In this document: in pieces, positions 22,211 through 36,988 of the stretch | Numbering within the stretch: position 1 is the first letter of the stretch | How the letters are laid out: each line of letters begins with the position of its first letter | Source of the DNA: Earliella scabrosa | Taxonomy: Eukaryota; Basidiomycota; Agaricomycetes; Polyporales; Polyporaceae | Length of the DNA: 64,000 nt | Reading direction: 5' to 3' | NCBI GenBank assembly: GCA_022605405.1 | Contig: JABYQQ010000006.1 | Span: forward strand, 186,001 to 250,000 | Translations under genes and position numbers: made by a program | The notes under the pieces: model-generated | The model's input: only the letters and a program-made list of their open reading frames with translations | What the model was told of the DNA's origin: nothing | Database searches by the model: none

Positions 22211-25200
22211 ATGCCCTTCGAGCGCTATCTCCAGTCCAACGAGCGCGATTCGGCCCCCGCAAACCCTCCCGCCTCCGCCCCCGCGCCCGCCCCCGGCCAC
22301 GACGACGAGCTCGACCCCGCCGCGTTCTCGTCCCAGGTCCACTTCCAGCTCCCCAACCTCATCCTCAACGCGCCCACCGTCCCGCCCGGCGGTGGTGCAG
22401 AGGCCCTCCCCGCCGGCCTCTATCCCCCCTCCTCGTCCCTCGCCTGGTTCTCCGCTGCCCAAGGCTTCCCTCCCGCCTCCTTGTACGTCCCTCCTTCTCC
22501 TCCTCCTCCTCGTCCTCCTCCCCTTCTCACCCCTCCCACAGCCCGCTTCATCCCGCCTACCAGCACCACTCGTCCGCCTCGACCTCTTCCTCCCCGCCCT
22601 CTGCTCAGTCTGCATACTCGCTCTCGCCTGTCTCCCCTCTTTACCCCAACTCCGTCCCGCCAGACCTTGCGGCCCAACTCCCGCTAGCTCCCCAGCTACC
22701 CCTCTCCATTCCTTCTGCCCTCGGTCTCCCCATCTACTCTTCTTCCGGCTTCGACCTCCTCTCTCTCCTCGCTCGCGTCGCAACCCGCCCGTATCCAAAG
22801 ATTTACCTCGGCCCGGTCGACCTCTCCTGCTCCTTTGTCGTCACAGACACCAGACGCTTTGATTCTCCCATCGGTGCGTCCTCTCTCGCCCCGCACAGCC
22901 GCTCCTGCTCACTTGCCCTCAGTATATGCGTCCCCTTCCTTCCTCAAGCTCACCGGCTATGCCGAACACGAGGTCATGGGCAGAAACTGCCGCTTCCTCC
23001 AGTCTCCCGCCGGCCATCTCCAGCGTGGCCAGGACCGCGTGCACACTTCCCGTGAAGCCGTCTCTCACATGCGCAAGAACATCGTCGCAGACAAGGAGTG
23101 TCAGGTCTCCATCATCAACTACCGCAAAGATGGCTCCGCCTTCATCAACATGGTATCTGTCATCCCCCTCCGCGGCGGCGTTCACAATCACCCAGACGAG
23201 GCAGACGACGTCGTCTATCACATCGGCTTCCAGGTCGACCTCACAGAGCAGCCAAAGTCCATTCTCAGCAAACTAAAGGACGGCACCTACGTCGTCAATT
23301 ACTCGGACAAGTCCCTCAACCTCCCCTCGGGCGCCCCCCGCGACTGGCGAACCTCTTCCCTCTCCATGCGCGGCATGTCCAAGGATCTCCGCGCCCTCCT
23401 CGCAGATCCCGCTTTCTCCGCCTCCTTCCGCCTCTCCACCTCCACCCACGCATCCACCGCTATCGCCCTCTCCGCCAACACCACGGAGCCCATCGCCCTC
23501 GATCCGTACGATGGAAACAAGCCGCTCCACATGTTCCTCCTCGACCGCTCTCCTGATTTTCTCCACGTCGTCTCCCTCAAAGGCGCCTTCCTCTACGTCG
23601 CACCCGCCGTCCGCCATGTGCTCGGCTACGACCCGGACGAGCTCGTCGGCCGCGCTCTCTCCGACTTTTGTCACCCCGTCGATTCCGTCCCTCTCATGCT
23701 CGAGCTCAAAAAGGCATCCACCACTCCCGGCCCTTCCCTCCTCACCACAACCACGCCGCCTTCTGCGGCGTCCATGACTCACGGCGCTAACCCTGATCCC
23801 TCTCTTCCCTCTTCTCCGTCCACGGCGCCACCCCCCGTGGACCTCCTCTTCCGCATGCAAGCAAAGGGTCGCGGCTATGTCTGGGTCGAATGTCGTGGCA
23901 GGCTGCACGTTGAGCCGGGAAAGGGCCGCAAGGCCATCATCCTCAGTGGCCGCCTCCGCAACATGCCTCACCTCCACTGGGGCCCCATCTCGCGCGCAGG
24001 CGGGCTCGTTCCTCCGCTTCCCAGGCCTTCCACCCCGGCCCCGTCATCAGGTTCTCTGACAGCGTCCCGTGATAACGACGAGGACGCTGATGAGCGCTCG
24101 CTCGACCGAGAGTTCTGGGGTTTGCTCAGCACCAACGCCACCTTTCTCTACGTCGGCACCGCCGTTCGTGACGTCCTTGGCTGGGGCGCGGGCGAGGTCA
24201 TCGGCAAGCCTCTCGCAGAGTTTGTCAGCGGCAATTCCCCTCGGGACGTGCGGTTGGCCATCGAGGTCGAGATGACCAAGGTTCTCGCTGACGCCGGAGG
24301 AAGCGAAAGCTCCGGTCTCGCCTGCGACGTCCAAACCAAGGATGGCACCACCGTCTCCGTCCACATCGTCTTCTTCAGGTCGCGCGCTCCTCCGCCGCAC
24401 GCTGGCGGCCTCGAGACCCTCGGAAACGGAGGCGACCCGGCCTCCCAGCCTCCGATCGCCTGTCAGGTCAAGCTCTGTGCGGGCTCGCAGCCCCCACCGA
24501 CGAATCCCGTCGTCCACGCCCTCAACGAGGACGTGTTTGAGGAGACGGACACGGACCGCAGCCACAGCTGGCAGTACGAGCTCCAGCAGCTCAAGTTCAA
24601 CAACCGGCGATTGGAAGGCGAGGTCGCAGCGCTCGAGGCGAGCCTCGCGAAGAAGCTTCGTCGGAAGCAGTCCATGTCCAGTCACACGGGATTCGTTGGC
24701 ACGTCTGTCAGACCGCCAGCTGCAGCGGGCCCACGGATGAACATCACTTACGCGCCGCCGTCCCATACGCCGGCCAGCATGCAGGCGCAGCAGCTGTCGG
24801 CGTCCCTGAACGTCCGCTTCGTGCCGGGCAGCCAGGGCATTCCACGCGGTATGCCCCCACCCTCTGTCCGTCCGACACACGCGCCCTCTCCTGCTGTGTC
24901 CCAACCACCCGCGCACTCTGCCGCCACCATGCTGCCGAGCCCTGCCGCGTCGCAGATGCCTCATCCATCGCCACAGATGCAGCGCCCGCCTGTCGAGCAG
25001 ATCCCGCTGCACCAGATGCCGCCGCCACCCGCTCCTGCTCAACAGAGATACGAGCAGCCGGCTCAACAGCAGCCGCCCCTGGGCGGGTCTATGTATCCGT
25101 CCCTCCGGATGCGGCACTCGACCGAATCCTCTCTCGAGGGCTGGAGCGCCTACTACGACCAGGCGGGCCTTGCAGCCGGCAACGCCGGTGGCAGCGGGCT

Positions 25201-25291
25201 GCAAAATCGGTCGACCAGCTTCAATGCTGTACCCATGAAACGCGCGTGGGATAGCCTCCTCCGCGACCCCGGGGGAGGTGGAGGCGTGTAG
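22211..25291 (+). CDS. wc-1: White collar 1-like LOV/PAS blue-light photoreceptor
   Basis: Blue-light sensor that in fungi pairs with WC-2 to control transcription in the nucleus. Three exons (22211-22482, 22542-22873, 22923-25291) give 990 residues. A disordered Pro/Ser-rich leader is followed by a LOV domain from about residue 202: VYASPSFLKLTGYAEHEVMG and GRNCRFLQSP, with the flavin-adduct Cys near residue 224, then FQVDLTEQP. Two further PAS domains start near 402 (FLLDRSPDFLHVVS) and 599 (FWGLLSTNATFLYVGTAVRD). A short predicted helix (QQLKFNNRRLEGEVAALEAS) and a basic KKLRRKQ patch follow, then a Pro/Gln-rich tail. There is no GATA zinc finger, as expected for basidiomycete WC-1, where WC-2 supplies DNA binding. 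It is divergent from the aldolase gene. Confidence 0.93.
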
Positions 25292-25856
25292 AGAGTGTCC
25301 CCACGTGTCTGTAACCATAGAACGATGTCTTCTTCGATCCGTCTTGCTGTCTCCGATGCATACCTCGCTGTTCGTTCGCATAGTCGTGCTATCCTATCCT
25401 CACTCGCTCGCTCGCGCTCGATTACGTCTTACCGTACATATCATATGTTCTCCTACCTACGTACACCGTACACCAACAAACCACAACATATCATATCAGA
25501 ACGCACACGCGCTTCTCGGTCGCTTTCCTGGGGAGGGAATTTTCGTCGCATACCTCGCCGTCGCTGCTCACCGTCAACCGGTTGTACATACTGTACAAGT
25601 ACTGTGGAACGCCCGTCTGTTCTCTGCTGGATCCACGGATTAGGACGGACCATGAGTATATTCGTACAGATGCGTGAAGTGTACAAAATTGTGCCAATGG
25701 GTAAGCTAGCGGGAATGTCCAAAGCCGATACTACAGTCTAGATGGTGGCCCTCTCTCTCTCTCTCTTCCGCCGCCGCGGCGTGGTACGTGGTATGACAAC
25801 TCCCTAACCTCTCGATCCCTGCGCCCACTGCCACCGATCAGAGAACACGCGTCGGA
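25292..25856. other. convergent intergenic region with CT microsatellite
   Basis: Lies between the 3' ends of the WC-1-like (+) and PDK (-) genes. Contains a short perfect CT repeat near 25750-25768. No gene was recognised. Confidence 0.45.
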
Positions 25857-27727
25857 TCACGGAAGGGGTTCCCGATTGCTCGAGAGCCGGTTCAGGTGGA
25901 TGTAGACATCCGTGCCGAATCCGTCCATGGATATCAGACGCAGATCGCCGCCAAAGTACCGTGCGTACTGTATTTTGGAACGAGAAGCCGGTCAGTCCAT
26001 CAGCCATGAAAGCTTCCGAGAGATACGCGCAGACGCGCGGCTGAAGGGGGGCACTCACCAGGCGCGACAGGGGCAGACCATAGCCAAAGCCGGCCATGGG
26101 AGCCTTGAAGTCGGACGCGTCAAAGTCCTGGTCGATGTTCTGGCCCTCCATAGTGGTGTACATGTACGTCCAGATGAGCGGGATGGCGGAGCGCGCGATG
26201 CCGCCCCCTTCGTCTGAGATCTTGATGGTGATGTCTTCCTTGCCTTCGACGACGATGACCTTGATGGGCGGGAAGGCGTCTTCGTTCTCGGGCCCAAACC
26301 GCTCGACGACCGCGCGGAGCGAGTTCTTGAGGAGCTCAAAGCAGATGTGCGACAAGTGGCCGGGCACATAGGGGAAGTGCAGATCCTTGGGACAGATGAG
26401 CTGTACCGGCGGACCCTTGAACATGGAATAGTGCTCTTCGCACACGAATCTATAGAGTTCGCGGCGTCAGGTTGTGCGCTGATGGGCGGGTGCTATGGGA
26501 CATATGACGCACCGTGCGTTCTCGATCGCCTCGTGGACAATGTCATGTACGTTCTTGCAGGCAGCGTGAGTACATGGTCCAGCGCTAGAAGCGAGCGTAG
26601 ATGAGCTTACCGCCCTCGTGCAGATAATGCCGACGTAGTCTGGATGAGGCTGCAGCGTGTTCAATGCGATGTCTGTCATAGTTGCGCGTTCAGATATTTT
26701 TCCGCCGTGCTGCGAACAAGGGACATACGCTGGCCGATCAAGAACCTGATGCCTATACGCGACATGTAGAAGCGGTCGAGCCAATGCTGGACGTCGAGGT
26801 TGATGTTTCGCGCGTTCTGACTGCGTTTCCACTCAAGGACACCCTGGGCGACGGTCGTGACAGTTGGGTCGTGGCGCTTCTTGATGGTCTCGAGACACTT
26901 TGTGAAGGAGCGATTGTACTCGCGTACTTCGGGAGGCCACTCTTTGACATGCGAGGTATTGGCATAGTATCTGAAGGGGCGCGGAGAGACGAGGTAACAG
27001 GGTAAGCGAAGAAGAGGAGCGGGTAGGACAAGCGAGGCGAGCGGAACGCCGGGCTCACCTCCTCTCCATTGGAATGCGCATCTTCTGGTTGTTGCCATTA
27101 CTACGCCCATTGGAGTTCTTGCCGTTCTTGGGAGTAGAGACGATGCCAAGGCCGGAGTTGGCGCCGCCAGCATAGTCGTCGGAGTAGTACTGATACTGCA
27201 ACGAGGGGTTTGGATGTGACTCGGGAAGGGAGACAGGGTCGGTTGGGGGAGCCATGAGGGCGGCTCGGATGTGAGAAGGCAAGCGGATGGGTGGGAAGGA
27301 GATGAGCTCCTGGAGTGGAATGAGGAGGGAGCGAGGAGAGAGAGGAGGGAAGGAGGAGGCGCACCTCGAAGGACTGGGCATACCAGTCCTTGACCTTGTT
27401 AATGGAGGGCATGTCGCTGAGGTTGTGTGGGAGCTGATCTAGCTCTTTGACTCTGTGGGCGAGACGGACGGGAAGCTCCTCTGTGTGGTCGTGAGACCAG
27501 GGAGGGAGAGATGGGAAGTGGGGGAAACGGACCTAGGAGGAACTGGCTGCCTCGGAGGAGGGTGCCCTGGCTGGGATTCTGACCGAAGAGGACCATCTGC
27601 TGGAGAGAGACTGTGGCGAGGATGAGGAGGGGGAGAGGATGCGGGGCTGTGGGTGCGTACCTCCGGTCTGGGGAAAGGACGCATAGTGGTGTATCCTCTC
27701 CCAGAGGCTTTGGGAGATGCGGAACAT
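25857..27727 (-). CDS. mitochondrial pyruvate/branched-chain dehydrogenase kinase
   Basis: Phosphorylates and switches off the pyruvate (or branched-chain keto acid) dehydrogenase complex in the mitochondrial matrix. Spliced exons read [64 protein letters not shown], then an Asn/Gly-rich loop and [16 protein letters not shown]. The GHKL ATP-binding module has the N box ([15 protein letters not shown]), G1 (ISDEGGGI) and G2 ([11 protein letters not shown]), followed after an intron by [20 protein letters not shown]. The stop is at 25857-25859. All junctions inspected keep frame (for example [10 protein letters not shown] and [11 protein letters not shown]). The shape matches fungal PDK family members; which of the two substrates it serves cannot be decided here. 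Confidence 0.92.
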
Positions 27728-28407
27728 GGTGGTCCGAGTCTGCGTTTGTGCGAGACTGAGGAGGGAGAGGGAGGGCGAGAGGAGAGCGAGGGCATAGAGA
27801 GGCGCGAGGGACGTGAGGAGGCGGAGGAGTCCCAGTCCGCGGGGATTCCGAGCGTGGTCGAGAGCAGACTCGAGCAGAGCCGACGCCGTCTCTCATTCTT
27901 ATGCCCGTGGGCGCCACCCCCGCACAGATTCACGTGCCTCTCCCTTCCCCGCAATCACACCCGCTCCTCCGCCTCTCGGCCCCGGCTCCCGACGCCCTCC
28001 TCGTCCACATAGCCATCTCGAGCGATGCTAGTCTCGCGTTGCAAGGACAGCAACCAGCTGCAGTCAGCAGTCGACCTCTGCTCGTGTTAACGCATCTCAC
28101 AGTCTCCGCCGCTCTAGCCCCCTTGAGTCCTGACGCTGGCTTCCGCTCAAAGTGATGCTTGCCTAGGCCTGTCCCATCCCATCCTATCCTCAAACCTCAG
28201 GCTTGAGTACTTGAGTCCTCGTCCGCTCGCTTTCCGCGATCAACTCCGGCTCACCTTTCTCCGCCCACTCCCTCCATGGGTCGCTCTCGCGCGCGCTTGC
28301 TGGCTACGGATATTGCCGGCTGCTAATAGATAAGATAAGATCTATTTTTTGTTAGCTTACTGAGGCTACTCTGTTCTCCAACTCTACTCAACACCTTCAA
28401 GCTCGCG
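27728..28407. promoter_or_regulatory. divergent promoter region, PDK and NMD3
   Basis: About 680 bases between the PDK start (-) and the NMD3 start (+). No coding sequence was recognised. C/T-rich tracts occur on the + strand. Individual elements were not assignable. Confidence 0.4.
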
Positions 28408-30179
28408 ATGGAGTTCATTCCCGCCCCGGCAGTACATCGCGTGCTATGTGCGGACTGCGGCACTCCTATTACCCCGAATAGTGCCAATCTCTGCATAGGA
28501 TGCCTACGCAACACCGTCGATATAACCGAGGGCATCCCAAAGCAAGGTACGTACTCCTCCCTCTCTCCTCGCTCGCTTTCCAACCGTCCTGTCACCCTCA
28601 GCCTCCGTATCTTTCTGCCGCAATTGCGAGCGCTTCCTCTCTCCACCCTCAAGCTGGACCATCGCCCGTCCCGAGTCTCAAGAGCTCCTCGCCATCTGCC
28701 TCAAGAAGCTCAAGGGCCTCAACAAGGTCCGCCTCACAGAGGCCCATTTCATCTGGACAGAACCCCACTCCAAACGCCTTCGTGTCTCCCTTACCATCCA
28801 GAAGGAGGTCCTCACCGCAACCATCCTCGAACAAGTCTTCGAGATCGAGTACCTCGTCCAGCACGGTCAATGCCCCGACTGTACAAAGCTCGCAGCAAAG
28901 AACACCTGGAAAGCTCTCGTCCAAGTCCGACAGAAAGTCCCTCACAAGCGAACCTTCCTGTTCCTTGAGCAGCTCATTCTCAAGCATGGCGCCCAAAAGG
29001 ACACCATCTCCGTAAAGGAGGTTCGCGACGGTCTCGATTTCTTCTATAGCCAGCGTAGTCACGCACAGAAGATGGTCGAGTTCCTCACAGGCGTGGTCCC
29101 CGTACGGTAAGCCATTCGTTCTCCCACATGCAGCGCAGCAGATCTGTCCTGACCCGTGCTGTAGGTCAAAAGCGTCGGAGCAACTGCTCTCAGCAGATAC
29201 GCACACAAATACCGCCAACTTCAAATACACCTACTCCGTCGAGATCACCCCGGTTTGCAAAGACGACCTCGTCTGTCTTCCACCGAAGCTTGCCCGGCAA
29301 CTGAGCAACATCTCTCCCCTCACCATCTGCGTCCGCGTCGGCAACTCCCTCCACCTCCTAGATCCTGCCACTCTCCAATCCTGCGAGATCACCGCGCCGA
29401 TCTATTGGCGCAGCCCCTTCGAATCGCTGGCGAGCGTCACCGATCTCGTCGAGTTCACTGTCCTCGACGTCGAGCCTTCGGGTGCGACCCGCGGGAAGTG
29501 GGTCCTTGCAGATGCCCAAGTCGCACTCTCCGGTGCCTTCCGCTCTCATGGCGCTACCGGACAGGACGACGACACGATGGACTTCGAGGCGTCTGGCGGT
29601 GACCAGATCTTCCACACGCGCACGCACCTCGGCGGGATCCTGCAGCCCGGTGACTCCGCGCTCGGCTACTTCCTCACGAACGCCAATTTCAACTCGGACG
29701 ACTTTGCTGCGCTGCCAGCCCATCGCGTCCCGGACATCGTGCTCGTCAAGAAAGCATACCCGAATCGTCGCAAGAAGAACAAGCCGCGCCCGTGGAAGCT
29801 GCGCAGTATGGCCAAGGAGGAGGGCGAGGAAGGCGACACAGGCTCGGGTAGAGGTGTCGTCGGTCGGATGGGCGGACGCGACCAGAAGAAGGTCGAGGAA
29901 GATTACGAACTGTTCTTGCGCGAGTTGGAGGAAGATGAAGAGATGCGTGGTGCGGTCAATCTCTACCGCGCGAGCAAACCTGGTGCAGGATCGGGCTTGG
30001 CGGGAGGCAAGACGCGGAGAAAGGGCCAATTCGACATGGACGTAGACGAGAGTGCTCCTGCGCCTGCTCCTCCTTCAGCACCTGAGGCGACGGACGAGGA
30101 GGAGGAGCCAGACTTCCCAGAAGTCAAGCTCGACGAGCTACTCGAAGATTTCGACGAGATGACACTAGAGGACTCGTAG
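28408..30179 (+). CDS. NMD3: 60S ribosomal export adaptor NMD3
   Basis: Binds nascent 60S subunits in the nucleus and carries the export signal for Crm1. Three exons (28408-28546, 28602-29106, 29165-30179) give 552 residues. The N-terminal zinc-binding Cys pairs are visible: CADCG, CIGC, CRNC and CPDC. The central body follows (LKKLKGLNKVRLTEAHFIWT, EYLVQHGQCPDC), with a second body including TPVCKDDLVCLPPKLA and GYFLTNANFNSDDFAALP. The C-terminus is basic (PNRRKKNKPRPWKL), then acidic and ends FDEMTLEDS, consistent with a region carrying nuclear import and Leu-type export signals. Introns 28547-28601 and 29107-29164 splice in frame. Confidence 0.95.
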
Positions 30180-30528
30180 ATCAGGTGCCGAAATTGCTTA
30201 AATATGCCATGTTGTACGATTGTAGGACTCTGTTGCTGAATCGGAGGCGTGTCGTCGCGGAGGGCCAAAGAGTCACGATGTATTGATTACTAGCATTTTG
30301 AACGGCGCTCGGGATAGAGCACACAAGTACACCTAGACTACAAGATGATGCGATGCATTGTGGTATCACACACGCAGAAGCGATTAACCTACGACTGTCC
30401 ACGAAAGTCAGTCAGCGACGAGTTGCCACCCATTCTACAACATCAAACAAAAGCAAGCGATGTACAATACTTCACACGATCCCTCGAAACTCGTATACTT
30501 GTCGTCGTATTGGTGAGTGTCATGTCTG
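30180..30528. other. convergent 3' region
   Basis: About 350 bases between the 3' ends of NMD3 (+) and the CCCH protein (-). No feature was recognised. Confidence 0.4.
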
Positions 30529-32904
30529 TTACTCCATCGCAAAGAGATCGTCATCTTCGCCGGTAAGGACAGGTCCGCTCAGTGGACTGAGGGAACCTTG
30601 AGGATGTGGGCCGCGCCCACTGGGGTTGCGTGTCCCCATGCCTGGCGGCGCGGCGTTCCCTGTGGATCAATGTAAGGATGCGCGCACGCACACGAGACGG
30701 AGAGGGATGAGGCTCACGGGACGCAGCGGCCGAGTAGGACAAACGGGAGAACATGGTCTCAAGACCACCAAGCGAGTTACCGGAAGGCGGAGGACCGTTG
30801 TTGATCTGGTCGAGCAGACTTCCAGCTGTCGGTGACATGCTCGCCCAGTCGCCCGAAGTGCTGTGCCCATGACCAAGACCCTTGGTACCTGGAGAGAAAC
30901 CTCCACCGAGGGGCGTTCGACTGAGGATGCTTGACGAAGACGGCGATGGAATCACAGGAGGGGGAAGAGCATGAATGCGGGAATAACCGGCGGCGAGACC
31001 TTGCGGGAGACTCTGCCCAGGCGCATGTGCCTGCAACGCGCGCGACGAGGGCGAAAGAGCACTACGTTGTTCGTCCAGTCCTGGCGCAAACGCATCACCG
31101 CCTGGGATTGGTCTACCGCTGGGGCGGAGGCCTGCGTGCTGCAGATAGGTATCGTTGGGGTGATGCGTGCCATACGTGCTGGTGTGAGGAGGCGACATAG
31201 CGACACCGCTGAACTCGTGTCCATACGCGCTAGTGGAGAGGGTATGCGGGCCAGGACCGCCTGGATACATGGACGATAGGCCAGATACCATTGGAGGGCG
31301 CTGGGGTTTGTTGTTGATGTAGTGATGAAGGCCCGGAAGGAAGGCGGCCGACGCATTCGATGGAGAGAGCATGTCCTCAACGGTGCGGGAACCAAGCCCT
31401 TGGTTGGACGTGAATGAGCTCGGAGTACCGTTCCCCAGCCCTCCGCCGAGAGAGGCTGCTCCGAGAGCAGAGGCATCGGGGGAACCGACCGGGCCGCCGC
31501 CAGCATCAGACCAGATAGACTTGATGTCTTGCAGGAGGGACGGGGCGGGTACAGAGCGAGAATAGCGATGATGAGCTTCCGTGCCGGAACGCTGCGCACT
31601 CGGTTCGCGCTCGAGTCCGACCATCGTAGGACGGGTGGCGTTGGTACGAGACATTCTCCTCGAACGCTCCTCCGGGGTGAGAAGGTCGGTGAGCGAGCTA
31701 GGAATGAACTCCTCGAGATCCTCATCTTCAACGACAACTTCCTCCACGCCCATCCTATGAACCATCACCCTCTCTGACCCCCAATTCATGCCAGCGCCGA
31801 GAGAGGCGGAGAGACCTGACCGAGACTTGTAATCGGCAGCGACGTCGTCGTGTCGGGAAACGGTGAATACGGTTTGGGTGCCGGGCGCAGAGAAGGGGGA
31901 AGAAGAGAGGCCGTGAGGTTGAGGGGAAGTCCCTGGGGAAAACCCGTTGATGCGAGCGGGTCTGCTGGACGAAGAGGAGGCGCGTGGAGGAGAACCGATA
32001 GGGCCGAGATCAGCGGCAGGAGTAGCATCGCTGATTCTGCGTGGGGCAGAAGTCGTGTGAGTGGGGAGTGGGGAAGGAGAGGAACGGTCTGGCTGGGCAG
32101 AAGCGTCGTCGTTTGTGGACTCTACTTTGGGAGGGTGTTCGGACTGTGCTGCTGCGGCATTATCGGCGGTAGTGGCGGAGGATGGCTTGCCGTGAGCGGG
32201 AGCGACGGGAAGCTTGTTGCTTTCGTCGGGAAGACCGAAGGAGGCAAAGTCGGTATCCTTGACGGGCGGGGCGGGGGCCGAGGGGGAGAGAGTGGCCTTG
32301 AGAGGCATGGGGATCGGGGAACGGGCGTTTGGGGGGAGAGAGCGGGTGGGTGCGGTCGAGCCGGAGAGGAGGGCGTTGCGGGACTGGGGGCCGTGCTGGG
32401 AGGGGTGGTGAGAGCCCTTTGGAGGTTTGGACTTTGGGCCGTCCTTGGCCGAGCCACCGCCTGCGGCGAGCTGGGCGGCCTTCTTGTTCTTGCGGTCCAT
32501 GGACATGCTCTGGCCGGGGAGGACGTGGGCGAGGGCGCACTTGTGGCCAAACTTGCAGTTTCCCTTTACGAACCAGGCGCAGACCTCCTTTGCCTGGCCT
32601 GGTTCGAGGACCTGATGGGAGAAGGGGCAGGAGGAGCCTGCGGTGCAGGAGCCGACCTTGAAAAATTTGCAGGGAACATGGGAGAGGTCTTTGGCTGGAG
32701 AGGGCGACGGCGACGGACACGGACGCGGACGCGGGTTCGATGAGAGGGCAGGGAGAGGAGAAGGCGGGCAGAAGACGTACTCTTTGTCGAGGACTTGTGC
32801 TTCGGGCCCTTGTCCTTGTCTCGCTCGCGGTCCCTGTCGCCGCCGTCTCTGGACGAGTCGGGGACAGAGTCGTGCTCTTTGCGCTTGCTGTCGGCGGCAG
32901 GCAT
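30529..32904 (-). CDS. tandem CCCH zinc-finger protein, probable RNA-binding
   Basis: Three exons (32904-32781, 32694-30718, 30659-30529) give 743 residues. A charged start (MPAADSKRKEHDSVPDSSRD) leads to two C-X7-C-X5-C-X3-H fingers at about residues 48-95: CKFFKVGSCTAGSSCPFSH and CAWFVKGNCKFGHKCALAH. The rest is long, Ser/Pro/Gly-rich and probably disordered, ending GPVLTGEDDDLFAMEM-like (the exact end is DDLFAME). Such paired fingers suggest single-stranded RNA binding, as in the fungal Lee1-type group, but targets are unknown. The final intron (30660-30717) is needed; reading through it gives a false C-terminus. It shares a short divergent promoter with the MAP kinase gene. Confidence 0.82.
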
Positions 32905-34890
<1,986 letters not shown>

Positions 34891-35176
34891 CACGTCGTGG
34901 TAGGTGCGGCGAGAGAACGAGAGGAAGTATACCCGTGCGCGTAGTCGAAATCTGAAGTGTGCCATTCGATGTATATTTGCCGCTGCCAGTCACCGGAATG
35001 TCTGTGACTGTATCTGTATCAACTACAAGTATAATACTCATCACCCTACCCTCTCGAACGACCTGACGTCATCCCCCTGCAACTTGACCTGTCAGACGTC
35101 GTATATTTATCGTCCCGCCTCGTCCACCCCGCTCTCTTCCACTCCACCACCCCGCACTCACTCACTCACCCGTACG
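34891..35176. promoter_or_regulatory. intergenic, MAPK 3' flank and 6PGDH-like promoter
   Basis: 286 bases. Contains a TATA-like tract near 35101 (gtatatttatcg) about 75 bases upstream of the 6PGDH-like start, a plausible core promoter by position. Confidence 0.4.
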
Positions 35177-36988
35177 ATGAGCAGTCCGTTCACAAAGGTG
35201 AGCACGCCCCATCCCTCGACGCCTAGCTTCACGTTGCGCTCATCCTACACCAAGATTGGCATTGTAGGCGCCGGCTCGATGGGCTCGTGCATGGCGATGC
35301 TCTTCGCAGAGAATGGCCTTCAAGTCTCGGTCTACGACGTTAAAGGCGAGAACGTTGATAATCTATCCAGAACCCTCGCGGATGGCCTCGCCTCCGACCT
35401 GCACCAGCGCGTCGCGGGGTTCAAGGACATCTCCCAGTTCATGGACAGCCTCGGCGGCAAAGACGCGGACAAGCTTCTCGTCTTCAGCATCCCCCATGGC
35501 TCCGCCGCCGACAACGTCATCTCTCAGATCCGTGGCTATCTCTCCTCTGGCGACGTTATCCTCGACGGAGGCAATGAGTGGTACGAGAACGCGCAGCGTA
35601 GACAGAAGGAGCTCGCGCCGGACGGCATCGCCTATATCTCAATGGGTGTCTCTGGTGGGTACCAGTCCGCTCGCAGAGGTCCGTCCATCTCTCCCAGCGG
35701 GGACAAAACCGCGCTCGATCGTGTCATGCCGTTGCTCGAGAAGGTCGCGGCGAAGGATCCCAAGACGGGCAAGCCGTGCGTGACGAACCTCGGTCCGGCC
35801 GGCTGTGGACACTACGTCAAGATGATGCACAATGGTATCGAGCAAGGCATCCTGGGCGTCGTGAACGAAGCTTGGGAGCTGCTATACAAGTGCTTGCACA
35901 CCGATCTGGATACTAACGCGAAGATCTTCAAACAGTGGGAGGGCGAGGGCGAGCTGGTGCGTACCAATTGTCTCTGTCGAAACTCCCGGCTCCGCCTGTC
36001 GGCTAACACGCGACCAAGAAACGGAACTTCTTGATCGCCATCGGCGCGGATATATGCGGTCGTCCGAAGCAGAATGGCGAACGTGGGCATGTGGTCAACG
36101 AGGTCCAAGACAAGGTCGTTCAGGATGCAGACGACAGTGAAGGTGCGTCCACCGCCCCCGGCGCCGTATGACAATGAGATCTAAGAGATGCGTCAGGGAC
36201 TGGAGTCTGGGCGGTGATGGAGGCGGCGAAGCGACACGTTTCTGCACCGACTATCGCGAGTGCGCACTTTTTCCGTATCGCGTCTGCGGACCGGGCGCAG
36301 CGGATGCAAGTCGTGGAAGTGCTCGGAGAGTCGATCGGAGCGGCGAGGAAACAGCATCTGGACGAGACGGCCAAGGAGAAGTTCATCGAAGACCTTCGTC
36401 TGGCGGTGTACTGCGCTTGTCTGGCGTCGTTCGCTCAAGGCATGAACTTGCTCGCGCGTGCGAGCGCCGACGAAGGATGGAACGTCAACCTTGCTTCGTG
36501 CATACAGATCTGGAGGGAGGGATGCATCATTCGGTCAGAGCATATTGCTGACCTTCTGCAGCCTCTGCTTGAGCAGGAGCCCGGGGTGACGAACATCCTG
36601 ATGCTGGCTCAGGTGGCGGAGGAAATCCAGAGGACGGTCCCTCATCTGCGAAAGGTGGTTCAGCTCGGGCTGGAGTGGAACGCGCACATGTGAGTGAGCG
36701 TCTAAGATAACCCCGCGTTGCGCTGAGATCGGGATTGCGATGTGACTTGACGACGTAGGCCAGCGTTGAGTGCAAGCTTGGAGTACTTCAAGTACTGTGG
36801 TGGGAAGCATCTGCCGAGTCAGTTCATGGAGGCGGAACTGGACTATTTTGGGGCGCACTCGTACGACCTGAAGGCGGAAGGGGACGGGGATGTGAAGAAA
36901 GGTGAGTCGGAGTCGGAGTGTGAGTGGATGAGGACTGAATGCTGAGGATGGGACAGGCAAGCATCACTTTGAGTGGAAGCCGGCGTAA
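35177..36988 (+). CDS. divergent 6-phosphogluconate dehydrogenase paralogue
   Basis: Five exons (35177-35956, 36019-36142, 36197-36689, 36759-36901, 36957-36988) give 523 residues. The Rossmann start IGIVGAGSMGSCMAMLFAEN binds the dinucleotide. The domain shared with 6PGDH has LDGGNEWYENAQRRQKELA, MGVSGGYQSARRGPSISPSG and HYVKMMHNGIEQG, keeping the catalytic Lys and Glu; GTGVWAVMEAA and EYFKYCGG follow. The conserved C-terminal motif normally QRDYFGAH reads ELDYFGAHSYD: the His is kept but the preceding Arg (446 in the sheep enzyme), which contacts the substrate phosphate across the dimer, is Leu. With the unusual N-terminus this suggests a paralogue with altered substrate rather than the pentose phosphate enzyme itself. 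The reading is intact. It is the last host gene before the transposon-rich half. Confidence 0.85.

Noticed and set aside
22124..22798. 224-codon Arg/Gly-rich open frame on the minus strand
   Set aside because: It is the antisense of GC-rich, Pro/Ser-coding WC-1 exons; no domain and no splice support.
25745..25770. CT microsatellite as a CRISPR or tandem-repeat array
   Set aside because: Simple dinucleotide repeat only; no CRISPR-like repeat-spacer structure occurs in the window.
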